Part shown: positions 26,822 to 35,174 of the stretch, piece after piece | Numbering within the stretch: position 1 is the stretch's first letter | Layout: each line of letters opens with the position of its first letter | Assembly: GCF_000276605.1 (NCBI RefSeq) | Contig: NZ_AKJX01000162.1 | Location: 29,138-93,137, forward strand | DNA from: Acidovorax sp. CF316 | GTDB taxonomy: Bacteria; Pseudomonadota; Gammaproteobacteria; Burkholderiales; Burkholderiaceae_C | DNA length: 64,000 nt | Direction: 5' to 3' | The notes under the pieces: model-generated | Database searches by the model: none | The model's input: the letters and a program-made list of their open reading frames with translations, nothing else | Told to the model about the DNA's origin: nothing | Position numbers and translations under genes: made by a program

Positions 26822-28453
26822 ATGCCTGCAGCGACCTACAAGGCCCCCTACTTCCCCATCGTCTACGTGCGCGGCTACGCGATGACGCAGGGCGAGATCG
26901 ACCAGACCACGGCCGACCCGTTCTGCGGCTTCAACGTGGGGTCGACCGTGCACCGCGCCGTGCCGGATCGGCGCAGCAAGCCGCGCAAGCATGTGTTCGA
27001 GTCGCCGCTGGTGCGGCTGGCATCGGAGTACGGCTATGCCGACGTCTACGAGGACGGCTACGACATCGTGGACCCCGAGTGGGAGACAACGGCCGACGGC
27101 AAGCCCACGGGCAATGTGCTCTCGGGGCAGAGCATCATCATCTTTCGCTACTACGACAGCGCCTCGACCCTGCTGGGCGACGGGCAGACACTGGACATCG
27201 AGGACTTTGCCAAGGAGCTGAGCCAGCTTTTGGCCCGCGTGCGCGATCTGGTCTGCGGCAACCCGGCGAACGCGGTGGCGCCTGCGGACTTTCGCTGCTA
27301 CCTGGTGGCACATTCCATGGGCGGGCTGGTGTGCCGCGCCATGCTGCAGAACCCGGCACTCGACCCCCAGCGCATGCGGCCCCACGTGGACAAGTTCTTC
27401 ACCTACGCCACGCCGCACAACGGCATCGACGTGGCGGGCATCAACGCGCCGGCCTGGCTGTCCACCACCGACATCAACAACTTCAACCGCGGCAAGCGCA
27501 TGGTGCAGTACCTGGACCTGGCGGGCGCGTACGCCACGCACCAGCGCGTGGACCTGCTGCCCGAAGCCCTGTTCCCCGCAAGCCGGGTGTTCTGCATGGT
27601 GGGCACCAACCGGCTGGACTACGAGGCGGCGGCCGGCCTGTCACGCACCTTCGTGGGCAATGGCAGCGACGGGCTGGTGCGCATCGAGAATGCCACGCTG
27701 CACGGCCTGAAAGCAGATGGCACGCTGGGCGAGCCCTGTGCCAAGGCGTTTGCCTACCGTGCGCATTCGGGCTTCTACGGCATCGTGAACAGCGAGGAGG
27801 CGTTCCAGAACCTGGCACGCTTCCTGTTCGGCCACGTGCGCGTGGACCTGTGGGCGGACCTCGAGGACGTCCGCCTGCCCACGGCCGTGCAGGCCCAGGT
27901 GGATGCGGGCCACAAGGTCAATGCGCTCTACCAGATGGAGCTGCGCGCCTCGCCCCGCGGCAAGCTGTGGTACCTGACCCGGCGCACCGCCGAGGAGGAT
28001 TCGGTCGCCTGCATGGCCCATGCCCAGTGGCAGAGCGACCGGCACCACTACCTGTCGAGCGTGTTCCTGGCCAACAGCGCGCGCGTGAACCCGCGCCGCC
28101 GCTCGCTGGCCTACGGACTGGAGTTCGGGGTGCGCGCACCCGACTACGAGATCGAGCGGCGCCTGTGGATCAACGAGCACTACGAGGGTGGCTACCTGTT
28201 TCGCAATGCGCTGATCCTGGAGATGGAGCCCCCACCCGACGACGCCACGCCCTGGAAGGTGAAGTACTCCTGGCAGGGCACGGGCATGGTGCAGGCGCAG
28301 ACCGTGCTCGATGTGCAGCCGCTGGGCGACGGCCGGGTGGAGGTGGTCATCCCCTTCGACAGCCACACCGTGGACGGCCGGGGCACGCACAAGCCGGCCC
28401 ACCCGGGCGTGCGCGGGCAATTGCGCTTCGTGATATCGGCCTGGAATGCCTGA
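26822..28453 (+). CDS. PGAP1-like alpha/beta-hydrolase
   Basis: From ATG 26822 the protein has 543 residues. The N-terminal 250 residues are an alpha/beta-hydrolase domain opening with PIVYVRGYAMTQGEID. The nucleophile elbow is VAHSMGGLVCRAML with Ser165 encoded at 27314-27316, followed by KFFTYATPHNGIDVAG as in PGAP1/lipase-like enzymes. The C-terminal half (about 380-540) is a beta-rich domain of unknown role. No signal peptide is seen, so it should be cytosolic. It is a single gene divergent from the Mrr-like gene. Confidence 0.8.
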   Translation: MPAATYKAPYFPIVYVRGYAMTQGEIDQTTADPFCGFNVGSTVHRAVPDRRSKPRKHVFESPLVRLASEYGYADVYEDGYDIVDPEWETTADGKPTGNVLSGQSIIIFRYYDSASTLLGDGQTLDIEDFAKELSQLLARVRDLVCGNPANAVAPADFRCYLVAHSMGGLVCRAMLQNPALDPQRMRPHVDKFFTYATPHNGIDVAGINAPAWLSTTDINNFNRGKRMVQYLDLAGAYATHQRVDLLPEALFPASRVFCMVGTNRLDYEAAAGLSRTFVGNGSDGLVRIENATLHGLKADGTLGEPCAKAFAYRAHSGFYGIVNSEEAFQNLARFLFGHVRVDLWADLEDVRLPTAVQAQVDAGHKVNALYQMELRASPRGKLWYLTRRTAEEDSVACMAHAQWQSDRHHYLSSVFLANSARVNPRRRSLAYGLEFGVRAPDYEIERRLWINEHYEGGYLFRNALILEMEPPPDDATPWKVKYSWQGTGMVQAQTVLDVQPLGDGRVEVVIPFDSHTVDGRGTHKPAHPGVRGQLRFVISAWNA

Positions 28454-28633
28454 CGCCGTTCGACAGGCGCCAAAAGCCCGCCCCCGCTGCCATGGCAATA
28501 AACAAGGCGGTTTTTTGAACGGCCCATGGTAAAAGTCGAGGCACATCATTGGCTTGTCCCGCAACCGGCCTGATCTGTCAGCGCCGTCTGACAGCGAGGA
28601 CCGCGAGGGGCGTTTATTTTTTGGGGAGGTGGC

Positions 28634-30901
28634 ATGTGTCTCCGGGGGCGGAGACCTGCTCGCCCAATGGAGTTCCACATGAAGTGCCCCCCTACCCTGC
28701 CGACCGAGGAAGCGCGGCTGCAGGCCCTGGAAGACCATGGGCTGGGAGATGAACAGTCCCTGCCCAGCCTGGACCCGGTGGTGCGTATCGCCGCCCGCAT
28801 GTTCGGCATGCCCGTGTCGGCCGTGAACATGATCGGCAGCGACCATGTGTTCTTCGCCGCCAGCGTGGGTGCAGGGACGATGGACATGGGCCGCGACGTG
28901 TCTTTCTGCGCCCATGCCATCACGCAGAACGGCGTGATGGTGGTGCCCGACACGCTGCAGGACGAGCGCTTTCACGACAACCCCCTGGTCACCGGCCCGT
29001 CCAACGTTCGCTTCTACGCCGGTGTGCCGCTGCTGTCGCCCGAAGGCCACGCCATGGGCGCGCTGTGCGTGCTCGACGACCGGCCGCACGACGATTTCAG
29101 CACCGAAGACCAGGAGCGCCTGCGCGAGCTGGCGCGCATGGCCTCCGACCGGCTGGAGCTGCACCGCATCGAGACCTCGTCCGAGCGCACGCGGCCCTCG
29201 TTCGACGAGTACGCGGGCAACTCCACCACGCCGGTGGTCTGGTTCGACGAGCAGCGGCGCGTCGTGGCGATCAACACCGCCGCCGCCGCGCTGCACGGCT
29301 ACCACCCGGCCGAATGCGTGGGCCAGCCGCTGGACATGCTCCTGGCCGAGGAGGAGCATGCCACCTTGCGCGAGGGCATTGCGCGCGCGGTGGAGGCGGC
29401 CTCGATGCAGGACCTGAAGATCCCCACCGAAGTCTGCGGGCGGCGCAAGGACTTCACGCACTTCCTGCTGGGGATCTCGCTGTTCATCTGGCGCCACAAC
29501 GGCCGCCTGCGCTTCGAAGCCGTGCTCAAGGACCTCACGGCCCAGCGGCGCGAAGAGGACGATCTGCGCCGCCAGGCCGCCAGCGACCCGCTGACCGGGC
29601 TGGCCAACCGCGCCTGCTTCTACCGCCGTGTGCAGGATGCGCTGCTCAAGCCTGCGCCCGATGGCGCGGCCGCCGTGCTGATGCTGGACCTGGACGGCTT
29701 CAAGGACCTCAACGACACCCTGGGCCACGCCGTGGGCGACAGTCTGCTGCAGGAGGTGGCGCGGCGGCTGGCGCGGCTGGCGGGCCACACCCTGTTCGAG
29801 GCGCACCGCAGCCGCGGCCCCGTCGCCGCCCGGCTGGGGGGCGATGAATTCGCCCTGCTGCTGCCCGGCGTGGCCGAGGCCGAGGCCGCCAACCAGCTGG
29901 CCCAGCGCGCCATCAGCGCCATCCACCAGCCGATCACCATTGCCGGGCACGAGGTGCGCGTGGGCGCCAGCTGCGGGGTCTCCGTGGCGCCCCTGCAGGC
30001 CCACGAGGCGCTGGAACTGGTAGGCAATGCCGACCTGGCGCTGTCGCAGGCCAAGACCGAGGGCGGCGGGCGCAGCTATGTGTTCGTGCCCGCGCTGCGC
30101 ATGGCGGCGGTGGCACGGCGCCTGTACGGCATGGAGCTGGACCGCGCGGTGGACAAGGGTGAGCTGGTGCTGTTCTACCAACCCCAGGTGCACCTGGAGG
30201 ATGGATCCCTCTCGGGTGCCGAGGCGCTCATCCGCTGGCAGCACCCGCAGCGCGGCCTGCTGGCGCCGGCCGCCTTTCTGCCCGCGCTCGAGAGCGGCCC
30301 CCTGGCCGCCAGCGTGGGCTCTTGGATCCTGGACGAGGCCTGCGCACAGGCCGCCTACTGGCGCCGCCATGGCGCCCCGGGGCTGCGCATGGGCGTGAAC
30401 CTGTTCGGCGTGCAGTTCCGCGTCGGCGATCTGGTCACCGAGGTCATGGACGCGCTGGCCCGCCACGGCCTGCCGCCCGATGCGCTGGAGCTGGAGATCA
30501 CCGAGAACATCGTGCTCGACCACGACGACGTGGTGCCCGGCATGCTGCGCCGCCTGCGCGACCAGGGGGTGGGCATCGCCTTCGACGACTTCGGCACCGG
30601 CTATGCCTCGCTGAGCCTGCTCACCAGCTACCCGCTCACGCGCATCAAGATCGACCGCGGCTTCGTGCAGGGCATGCTCGAATCGCGGCGCGAAGCCTCG
30701 GTGGTGCGCGCCATCCTGGACATGGCGCGCAGCTTCGACCTCCAGACCATTGCCGAAGGTGTGGAGACCGAGGCCCAGTGCGAGCGCCTGCGCAGCGAGC
30801 GCTGCGGCGAAGCCCAGGGCTACCTGTTCTCGCGGCCCCTGTCCGTGCAGCAGTTCGGCGAAGCCTACAGCCTGGGGCCGCTGCGCAAGGCGACTGCCTG
30901 A
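28634..30901 (+). CDS. GAF-PAS-GGDEF-EAL dual c-di-GMP protein
   Basis: The 755-residue protein contains GAF (about 30-180), PAS (about 195-305, VVWFDEQRRVVAINTAAAALHGYHPAE), GGDEF (about 315-480, active-site loop GGDEF in RLGGDEFALL) and EAL (about 495-745). The EAL catalytic pieces are AEALIRW, NLFGVQF, LEITEN, FDDFGTGYAS, IKIDRGF and IAEGVE. Both active sites look intact, so it may make and break c-di-GMP. GGAGG lies only 4 nt before ATG 28634; the in-frame ATGs at 28667 and 28679 are alternative starts. Confidence 0.93.
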   Translation: MCLRGRRPARPMEFHMKCPPTLPTEEARLQALEDHGLGDEQSLPSLDPVVRIAARMFGMPVSAVNMIGSDHVFFAASVGAGTMDMGRDVSFCAHAITQNGVMVVPDTLQDERFHDNPLVTGPSNVRFYAGVPLLSPEGHAMGALCVLDDRPHDDFSTEDQERLRELARMASDRLELHRIETSSERTRPSFDEYAGNSTTPVVWFDEQRRVVAINTAAAALHGYHPAECVGQPLDMLLAEEEHATLREGIARAVEAASMQDLKIPTEVCGRRKDFTHFLLGISLFIWRHNGRLRFEAVLKDLTAQRREEDDLRRQAASDPLTGLANRACFYRRVQDALLKPAPDGAAAVLMLDLDGFKDLNDTLGHAVGDSLLQEVARRLARLAGHTLFEAHRSRGPVAARLGGDEFALLLPGVAEAEAANQLAQRAISAIHQPITIAGHEVRVGASCGVSVAPLQAHEALELVGNADLALSQAKTEGGGRSYVFVPALRMAAVARRLYGMELDRAVDKGELVLFYQPQVHLEDGSLSGAEALIRWQHPQRGLLAPAAFLPALESGPLAASVGSWILDEACAQAAYWRRHGAPGLRMGVNLFGVQFRVGDLVTEVMDALARHGLPPDALELEITENIVLDHDDVVPGMLRRLRDQGVGIAFDDFGTGYASLSLLTSYPLTRIKIDRGFVQGMLESRREASVVRAILDMARSFDLQTIAEGVETEAQCERLRSERCGEAQGYLFSRPLSVQQFGEAYSLGPLRKATA

Positions 30902-30981
30902 GCGCTGCGGGCACTTGGCGCCCCGGTGCCGTCCCGCAACGCAGCGCAGCGCTCCGCAGAATTACCTATTGTTTCAAAGGC

Positions 30982-31002
30982 TAATGAGACACATTCTCAT
31001 TT
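30982..31002. promoter_or_regulatory. Fur box upstream of hemP
   Basis: AATGAGA (30983-30989) and TCTCATT (30995-31001) form a perfect 7-bp inverted repeat with a 5-bp centre, matching the Fur consensus arms. It lies 77 bp before the preferred hemP start in AT-rich DNA, where it would overlap the promoter and give iron-dependent repression. Confidence 0.8.
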
Positions 31003-31078
31003 AATGCCCTATACTTCACCCATACCGCAGAACAGCACCAGCCAACAGTCATCACCAACCAACCGATTCCTGCACACC

Positions 31079-31324
31079 ATGTCGACACTTGCCATGCCCC
31101 GCCCCGTCCTTCGACTGCAGCGCCCCGTGGCGCCGCGCGTGTCGGCCGTTGCCGATGACGCGGTGGTGCAGGCACCGGCCGCAGAGTCGACTGCCGCGGG
31201 CTTCCTGCGCAGCATCAACAGCGCCACCATGCTCGGCACGGCCAAGGTCGTGAACATCCTGCACAACGGCTCGGTCTACCAGCTCAAGACCACCAAGCTT
31301 GGAAAGCTGATTCTGACGAAATAG
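31079..31324 (+). CDS. hemP: Haemin-uptake protein HemP family
   Basis: The preferred ATG 31079 gives 81 residues. The C-terminal 30 residues carry the HemP pattern: AKVVNILHNGSVYQLKTTKLGKLILTK, where the family has a hydrophobic strand, HNG, Y-L and the terminal GKLILTK. The N-terminal half is Ala/Pro-rich and unlikely to be structured. HemP is a small activator that is needed for haem-receptor expression in Burkholderia. Here no TonB receptor follows; a possible terminator does. The Fur box argues against a start at 31004. Confidence 0.82.
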   Translation: MSTLAMPRPVLRLQRPVAPRVSAVADDAVVQAPAAESTAAGFLRSINSATMLGTAKVVNILHNGSVYQLKTTKLGKLILTK

Positions 31325-31338
31325 GTTTCATCGTGGGG

Positions 31339-31375
31339 AGACTCCCGGGACCTCGGTCTCGAAGGGTCTTTTTTT
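31339..31375 (+). terminator. Possible terminator after hemP
   Basis: AGAC-CC (31339-31344, one bulge) pairs with GGGTCT (31364-31369), followed by a run of T to 31375. The stem is short and the loop long, so it may be weak. Confidence 0.45.
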
Positions 31376-31918
31376 GCTAGCCACCCGTAACCCGGCAGCC
31401 ATGCTTTTTTTCCCCACCAACGGCATCCCCGCCTCCGCAGGCCCGATCACGGACAAGTGATCCGCCCCCATGGGGCGAGCCTCTTTAGCCATCCCCGTGC
31501 GGCGTGTGGCGCCTTCTCTCTGTACCCCCCATTTCTCGGCGGCCCGAGCACCTGCGCGCGGCGTGACGCATGGCGTTACATGCCAGCGCCTGCAATGCCT
31601 TGCAGGTCCGTTTTGCGCCCCGCCCCGGGGCCGCACACCGTGCTGTTTGCAAGCATCTGCAACAGTCCCTGCGCACCGCCTGTTGCAGGCCTTGCAGGTG
31701 GGCAACAACGCGTCCGCTGCGGCGTGGCCGGGCGGGCCTTCGCACCCGCACGCAACCACCCGTAACAGCAGTCACAGACGTCATGAATCGCTGTTGTCTT
31801 ACACGCGGAACTGGGACACTTTGCTGAAATCAAACCACTGGCCATTGAGGCTGGTATGGGGTCATTGAGGCCCCTGTCCCGGATTGTTTTTGCCCTTTTG
31901 CCCACCAGGAGTCGTGCC
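31376..31918 (+). other. Gene-free stretch with several TGCAA/TTGCA inverted repeats
   Basis: No frame in these 540 bp shows coding character. It holds two perfect inverted repeats: CCTGCAA (31589-31595)/TTGCAGG (31600-31606) and CTGCAACAG (31657-31665)/CTGTTGCAG (31680-31688). It also holds a direct repeat CCTTGCAGGT (31598-31607 and 31690-31699). These could fold in RNA or bind a repressor. No promoter or T-run frames them clearly. Confidence 0.4.
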
Positions 31919-32101
31919 ATGAAGTTCCACCACCTGCCTCCCCGCATGCGTGCCGTTGCTGCGTTCGTGGTGACCGTCGTGCTGGCCTTCCTGGCGGCCG
32001 CGGCCCTGCTCATGCCCGACATCATGGTGCAATCGGTGGACTCCATGGTCCGCCTGCCCGGTGGCGTGGAGCAGATCCTCACGCAGGGTTTTTCGCAGTA
32101 A
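31919..32101 (+). CDS. Small single-pass membrane protein
   Basis: ATG 31919 has AGGAG 9 nt upstream. The 60-residue protein has a basic N-terminus (MKFHHLPPRMR), one membrane segment (AVAAFVVTVVLAFLAAAALLM) and a short periplasmic tail. Function unknown. It lies 293 bp before the lipoprotein gene. Confidence 0.6.
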   Translation: MKFHHLPPRMRAVAAFVVTVVLAFLAAAALLMPDIMVQSVDSMVRLPGGVEQILTQGFSQ

Positions 32102-32393
32102 GAGTGCGCACCCCGGTGTGTGCATGGGTGCCTGCAGGCACCCGGTGGTCCAGGCGGTTCATTCATTCATCCGCCCCCCGTTGCCCCCGTTTCCTCCTGC
32201 GCATCCGCCGCAGGATTTCCCCTCCCCCTTTCCTGGCCGAACCCGTGGCGGCAGCGCTGCAGGCCCGCTGCCCCCCAAACTGGGCGCAAACGCAACGCCC
32301 GCGCGGAACCTGCTGGCAAAAAGAGGAGCACGAGAGTACCATCTGGCGCTGCACACCGGAATTTCCGGCGCTGCATACCGTAGGAGGAACACC

Positions 32394-32765
32394 GTGAACC
32401 CACGTTTCCTGACCCTTGACCGCACCACTGCGGCCGTTCTGGCCGCCACCCTGGCGGTCTCGCTCTCGGCCCTGATGGCAGGCTGCTCCAGCCCCCGCGA
32501 AGGCTCCCTCGACGAATTCGCCCGCTGGCACGACAACGCCAAGGCCCAGGCCCAGGCCGGCGCGCTGGCCTGGAGCGAGTTCTACAAGCAGAGCTTCGAC
32601 CGCCTCACCGCCCTGCCCCCCTCCATCCAGCAGGACACCCGGCTGGAGAACACCGTGCTGCTGCTGTCCACTGCGCGCAAGTACGAGTCCAGCGAAATCA
32701 CCGCCCTGCAGTTCAACACCGAACGCGAGCACATCGAGACCCAGCTGCAAGCGCGCCTGCGCTGA
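32394..32765 (+). CDS. Hypothetical lipoprotein
   Basis: The start is GTG 32394 with a strong AGGAGG 6 nt upstream. The 123-residue product has a lipoprotein signal with lipobox LMAGC (Cys32) and a helical mature part (DEFARWHDNAKAQAQAGALAWSEF ... ENTVLLLSTARKYESSEIT). It should be anchored to a membrane facing the periplasm. I do not recognise the family. Confidence 0.75.
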   Translation: MNPRFLTLDRTTAAVLAATLAVSLSALMAGCSSPREGSLDEFARWHDNAKAQAQAGALAWSEFYKQSFDRLTALPPSIQQDTRLENTVLLLSTARKYESSEITALQFNTEREHIETQLQARLR

Positions 32766-32852
32766 GCCTGCCCGCCCCCCGGCCCCGCGACGATGAAGCG
32801 CGGTGGCCCATGGCATGCCAGGGCGATGCCTGCCTGATCCCTGCCCCCATCC

Positions 32853-33293
32853 ATGCACGCCCATCTTCGAATAGCACGCCCCGTCAGCGATCTGGCACGC
32901 GCCGTGGCCCAGTACACGCAAGGCCTCGGCATCGAGCAACTGGGCAGCTTCAAGGACCACGCAGGCTTTGACGGCACCATGCTCGGCACACCCGGGGCCG
33001 GCTTTCACTGGGAGTTCACCCACTGCACCAGCCACCCGGTCGCGCCGGCCCCCACGCCCGAGGACCTGCTGGTCTTCTACGTTCCAGAGCCCGGGGCCTG
33101 GCAGGTGCGCTGCGACGCCATGCGCGCTGCCGGTTTCATCGAAGTGCCGCCCTTCAACCCCTACTGGGCAACGTCGGGCTGCACCTTCGAGGACCCTGAT
33201 GGCTACCGCGTGGTCATCCAGCGCGCTGCGTGGGGCACAGAGTCCCAAAATGCGCGCGGTGGAGAGTGGGTCGACCAGCAGCAACCCCCATGA
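32853..33293 (+). CDS. VOC (glyoxalase-like) family protein
   Basis: The 146-residue protein has the paired beta-alpha-beta-beta-beta layout: HLRIARPVSDLARAVAQYTQGLG as the first half-motif, HWEFTH, then LLVFYVPEPGAWQVRCDAM and CTFEDPDGYRVVIQRA as the second half. Metal ligands His4 and the Glu in HWEF are consistent. The reaction is unknown (glyoxalase, dioxygenase or antibiotic-binding relatives). Its stop overlaps the ATG of the next gene by 4 bp. Confidence 0.85.
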   Translation: MHAHLRIARPVSDLARAVAQYTQGLGIEQLGSFKDHAGFDGTMLGTPGAGFHWEFTHCTSHPVAPAPTPEDLLVFYVPEPGAWQVRCDAMRAAGFIEVPPFNPYWATSGCTFEDPDGYRVVIQRAAWGTESQNARGGEWVDQQQPP

Positions 33294-34060
33294 ACAACGA
33301 TCACCCTGAACGAACTCCGTCTGCCTGGGCAAGAGAGTGCCTGGCGATACTTCAGCAAATCGACCCGGGCTACCGCAAGAACCGTGGAGTGTCGGGTCGA
33401 TTCATGGAATTCGTGCGCCCGGATCCCAGCGGCCTCCTCGTTTCGCAAAACTTCCTGCGCGTCAGGGAGGACTACTACCTCAGCTACGCGCTGACCTTCA
33501 CGGAACTCCCCCTGACCGTGCGCCTTCACCACCCGCTGGTAGCGGGCGCGCGGTTCGAGAACAGCGGCGTCTCACGGCAGTGGAGCGACGACTTTGGCAT
33601 GCGCCGGGGCGATCCCGGCTACCCCAGCGGCCTGTGGTCGTTCGGACCCTGGCGCTCCAATACGCTGGAGAACATCGCCCAAGGATTCGCCTTGAACGAC
33701 CAGTTCATGTACCCCCGGTACAGGCAGGCACTGGCAGAGGGCAAGGCCCACCTGGTCACCCTGTTCGAGGCGGCACAGCGCATCATTGCGCAGCTCGACC
33801 CCTCCATTCCTGTTGCGCAGCAGGCTGCCCGGTTCGGCGTGGACCCGGGTGTCCTCGCTGCGTACCCGCTGGTGTCGTCGGCGCTCGACGCCTTTACCAT
33901 CGCCCGACAGGGCCAGTGCTACGCCGGATTCGGCCCCGCAACCAACACGGTGGACCTGGCCAGCATCGCGCCGGAAGTCATGGTGCTGCACTTTGCCAAC
34001 GAGTTTCTACTGGTGCGCGAGCGGCTTTCGGATATCCTGGCTACCGCGAAAGCGCTTTGA
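33290..34060 (+). CDS. Hypothetical soluble protein coupled to VOC gene
   Basis: The 256-residue protein starts at an ATG that overlaps the VOC stop (ATGA), so the two are translationally coupled. It has no signal peptide or membrane segment and is moderately acidic and aromatic-rich. It reads as a folded enzyme-like protein (REDYYLSYALTFTELPLTVR, GDPGYPSGLWSFGPWRSN). I do not recognise the family and no catalytic motif is apparent. Confidence 0.7.
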   Translation: MNNDHPERTPSAWARECLAILQQIDPGYRKNRGVSGRFMEFVRPDPSGLLVSQNFLRVREDYYLSYALTFTELPLTVRLHHPLVAGARFENSGVSRQWSDDFGMRRGDPGYPSGLWSFGPWRSNTLENIAQGFALNDQFMYPRYRQALAEGKAHLVTLFEAAQRIIAQLDPSIPVAQQAARFGVDPGVLAAYPLVSSALDAFTIARQGQCYAGFGPATNTVDLASIAPEVMVLHFANEFLLVRERLSDILATAKAL

Positions 34061-34137
34061 GGAGGGTTGGGGACCCTGGGTAGCGCGACGATGCCCGGTT
34101 GGAATGGAGAACGAGTTCCAGTGCTCCTGGGCAAGGA

Positions 34138-35109
34138 TCAGCCAATGGTTCGAACGCTCTTCTGCGCAAAGTAGAACCATTCGTTGCCCGGCATCGCCCC
34201 AGGGTTCGGGAAGACCACAAAGCCATCGGCAGGAGCTTTCACTTCGCGGCCATCGTGCCGTTGCCCGATGAGTTGCCCGTCCACCACGGGATCGAAGCTT
34301 TTCCACGGCTGGGCAAAGCGGTCGTCGTCATGCTCGCGATCCACCACATCCTGTAGGCGCAGGACCTGGAACTCGGAAGCTGGCGGCTTGAGCGCAAGCG
34401 ATGTCAGCCCAAGCACAGCGAGTGTCTGCCGGATCGCGCGATAGGCGACACCGACCGCCTCCGGATCGTCATGCTGCCCGCATTCCAGCGTCACGCCGTA
34501 GCCACCCCGCGAGCGCATGTACTCGGACGTGCCGATGCCATACCCCGTATCCAGAAGAGCGGCGCTGGCAGACTGTTGGGCCTGCCGTCGCCGCTGCACA
34601 CCACGGGCATACACATACATCCAGCCTTCCACCACCCGCCGAGGCCCGAGGTGCGCAACCAGGCGCTCCTCCTGCGCTGAATGCTGGAACGGCTCAAGGG
34701 TGCCGGTGTTGTTGGTGGGGCCCACCATGGTGAAGGGTTGCCCCGGGGTGTGAAACGAGTGCAGGTCGAGCAACACGTCGTGCGCGTCCAGCAAGGGGCA
34801 CAGGACATTCGCGATATGGTCCTCGTAGTCGGTCGGCTCAGCGCTGACACGCAGATTGCGGTTGAGATTGCGGTCCCCTTGCCGGGTGCGCTGTTGATAG
34901 GCGCAGGGATTCGTCACCGGCACCATCGTGAGGACACCCCGTTCGATGCCAAAGGCTCCAGCCGCCAGTTCGTCCACGACCTGCGCAATGGCCTGGGCAC
35001 CGCATCGCTCATTGCCGTGCACGGCACCAAGGACCACGACCCGCGGCCCTGGCTTCAGTGCCATGAATTGGTGAACATGAAGAAATGACGGGCGGGTCGA
35101 AGAGGTCAT
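34138..35109 (-). CDS. Aspartoacylase/succinylglutamate-desuccinylase-like zinc hydrolase
   Basis: From ATG 35109 the protein has 323 residues. Zinc ligands of the M14-related AspA/AstE class are visible: His and Glu in GAVHGNERCG (near 30) and a later His in LLDLHSFHTPG. An LNRNL Arg-containing segment and a C-terminal beta domain (VKAPADGFVVFPNP) follow, as in this class. It should release an acyl group from an N-acyl amino acid or a similar amide; the substrate is unknown. It lies downstream of the arsenic-linked MFS gene on the same strand (65-bp gap). Confidence 0.85.
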   Translation of the reverse strand: MTSSTRPSFLHVHQFMALKPGPRVVVLGAVHGNERCGAQAIAQVVDELAAGAFGIERGVLTMVPVTNPCAYQQRTRQGDRNLNRNLRVSAEPTDYEDHIANVLCPLLDAHDVLLDLHSFHTPGQPFTMVGPTNNTGTLEPFQHSAQEERLVAHLGPRRVVEGWMYVYARGVQRRRQAQQSASAALLDTGYGIGTSEYMRSRGGYGVTLECGQHDDPEAVGVAYRAIRQTLAVLGLTSLALKPPASEFQVLRLQDVVDREHDDDRFAQPWKSFDPVVDGQLIGQRHDGREVKAPADGFVVFPNPGAMPGNEWFYFAQKSVRTIG

Positions 35110-35174
35110 GGGAGTTGGCAGCGTGGCGAGCAAAACGGTGTAGATGCAAATGTCACGCCACGACTGGAACTTTG

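Noticed and set aside
28476..28520. GC stem followed by T-run after the PGAP1-like gene as a terminator
   Set aside because: Only about five pairs with a loop over 20 nt; too weak to call.
27641..30523. A 960-codon open frame on the minus strand opposite the PGAP1-like and GGDEF-EAL genes
   Set aside because: It is His/Gly/Val-rich antisense text of well-supported plus-strand genes, a usual artefact of GC-rich DNA; no domain motif is seen.
31457..31868. Overlapping short frames in the gap between hemP and the next small gene
   Set aside because: No ribosome sites, Cys/Pro/Arg-skewed composition, and several frames compete; nothing supports coding.
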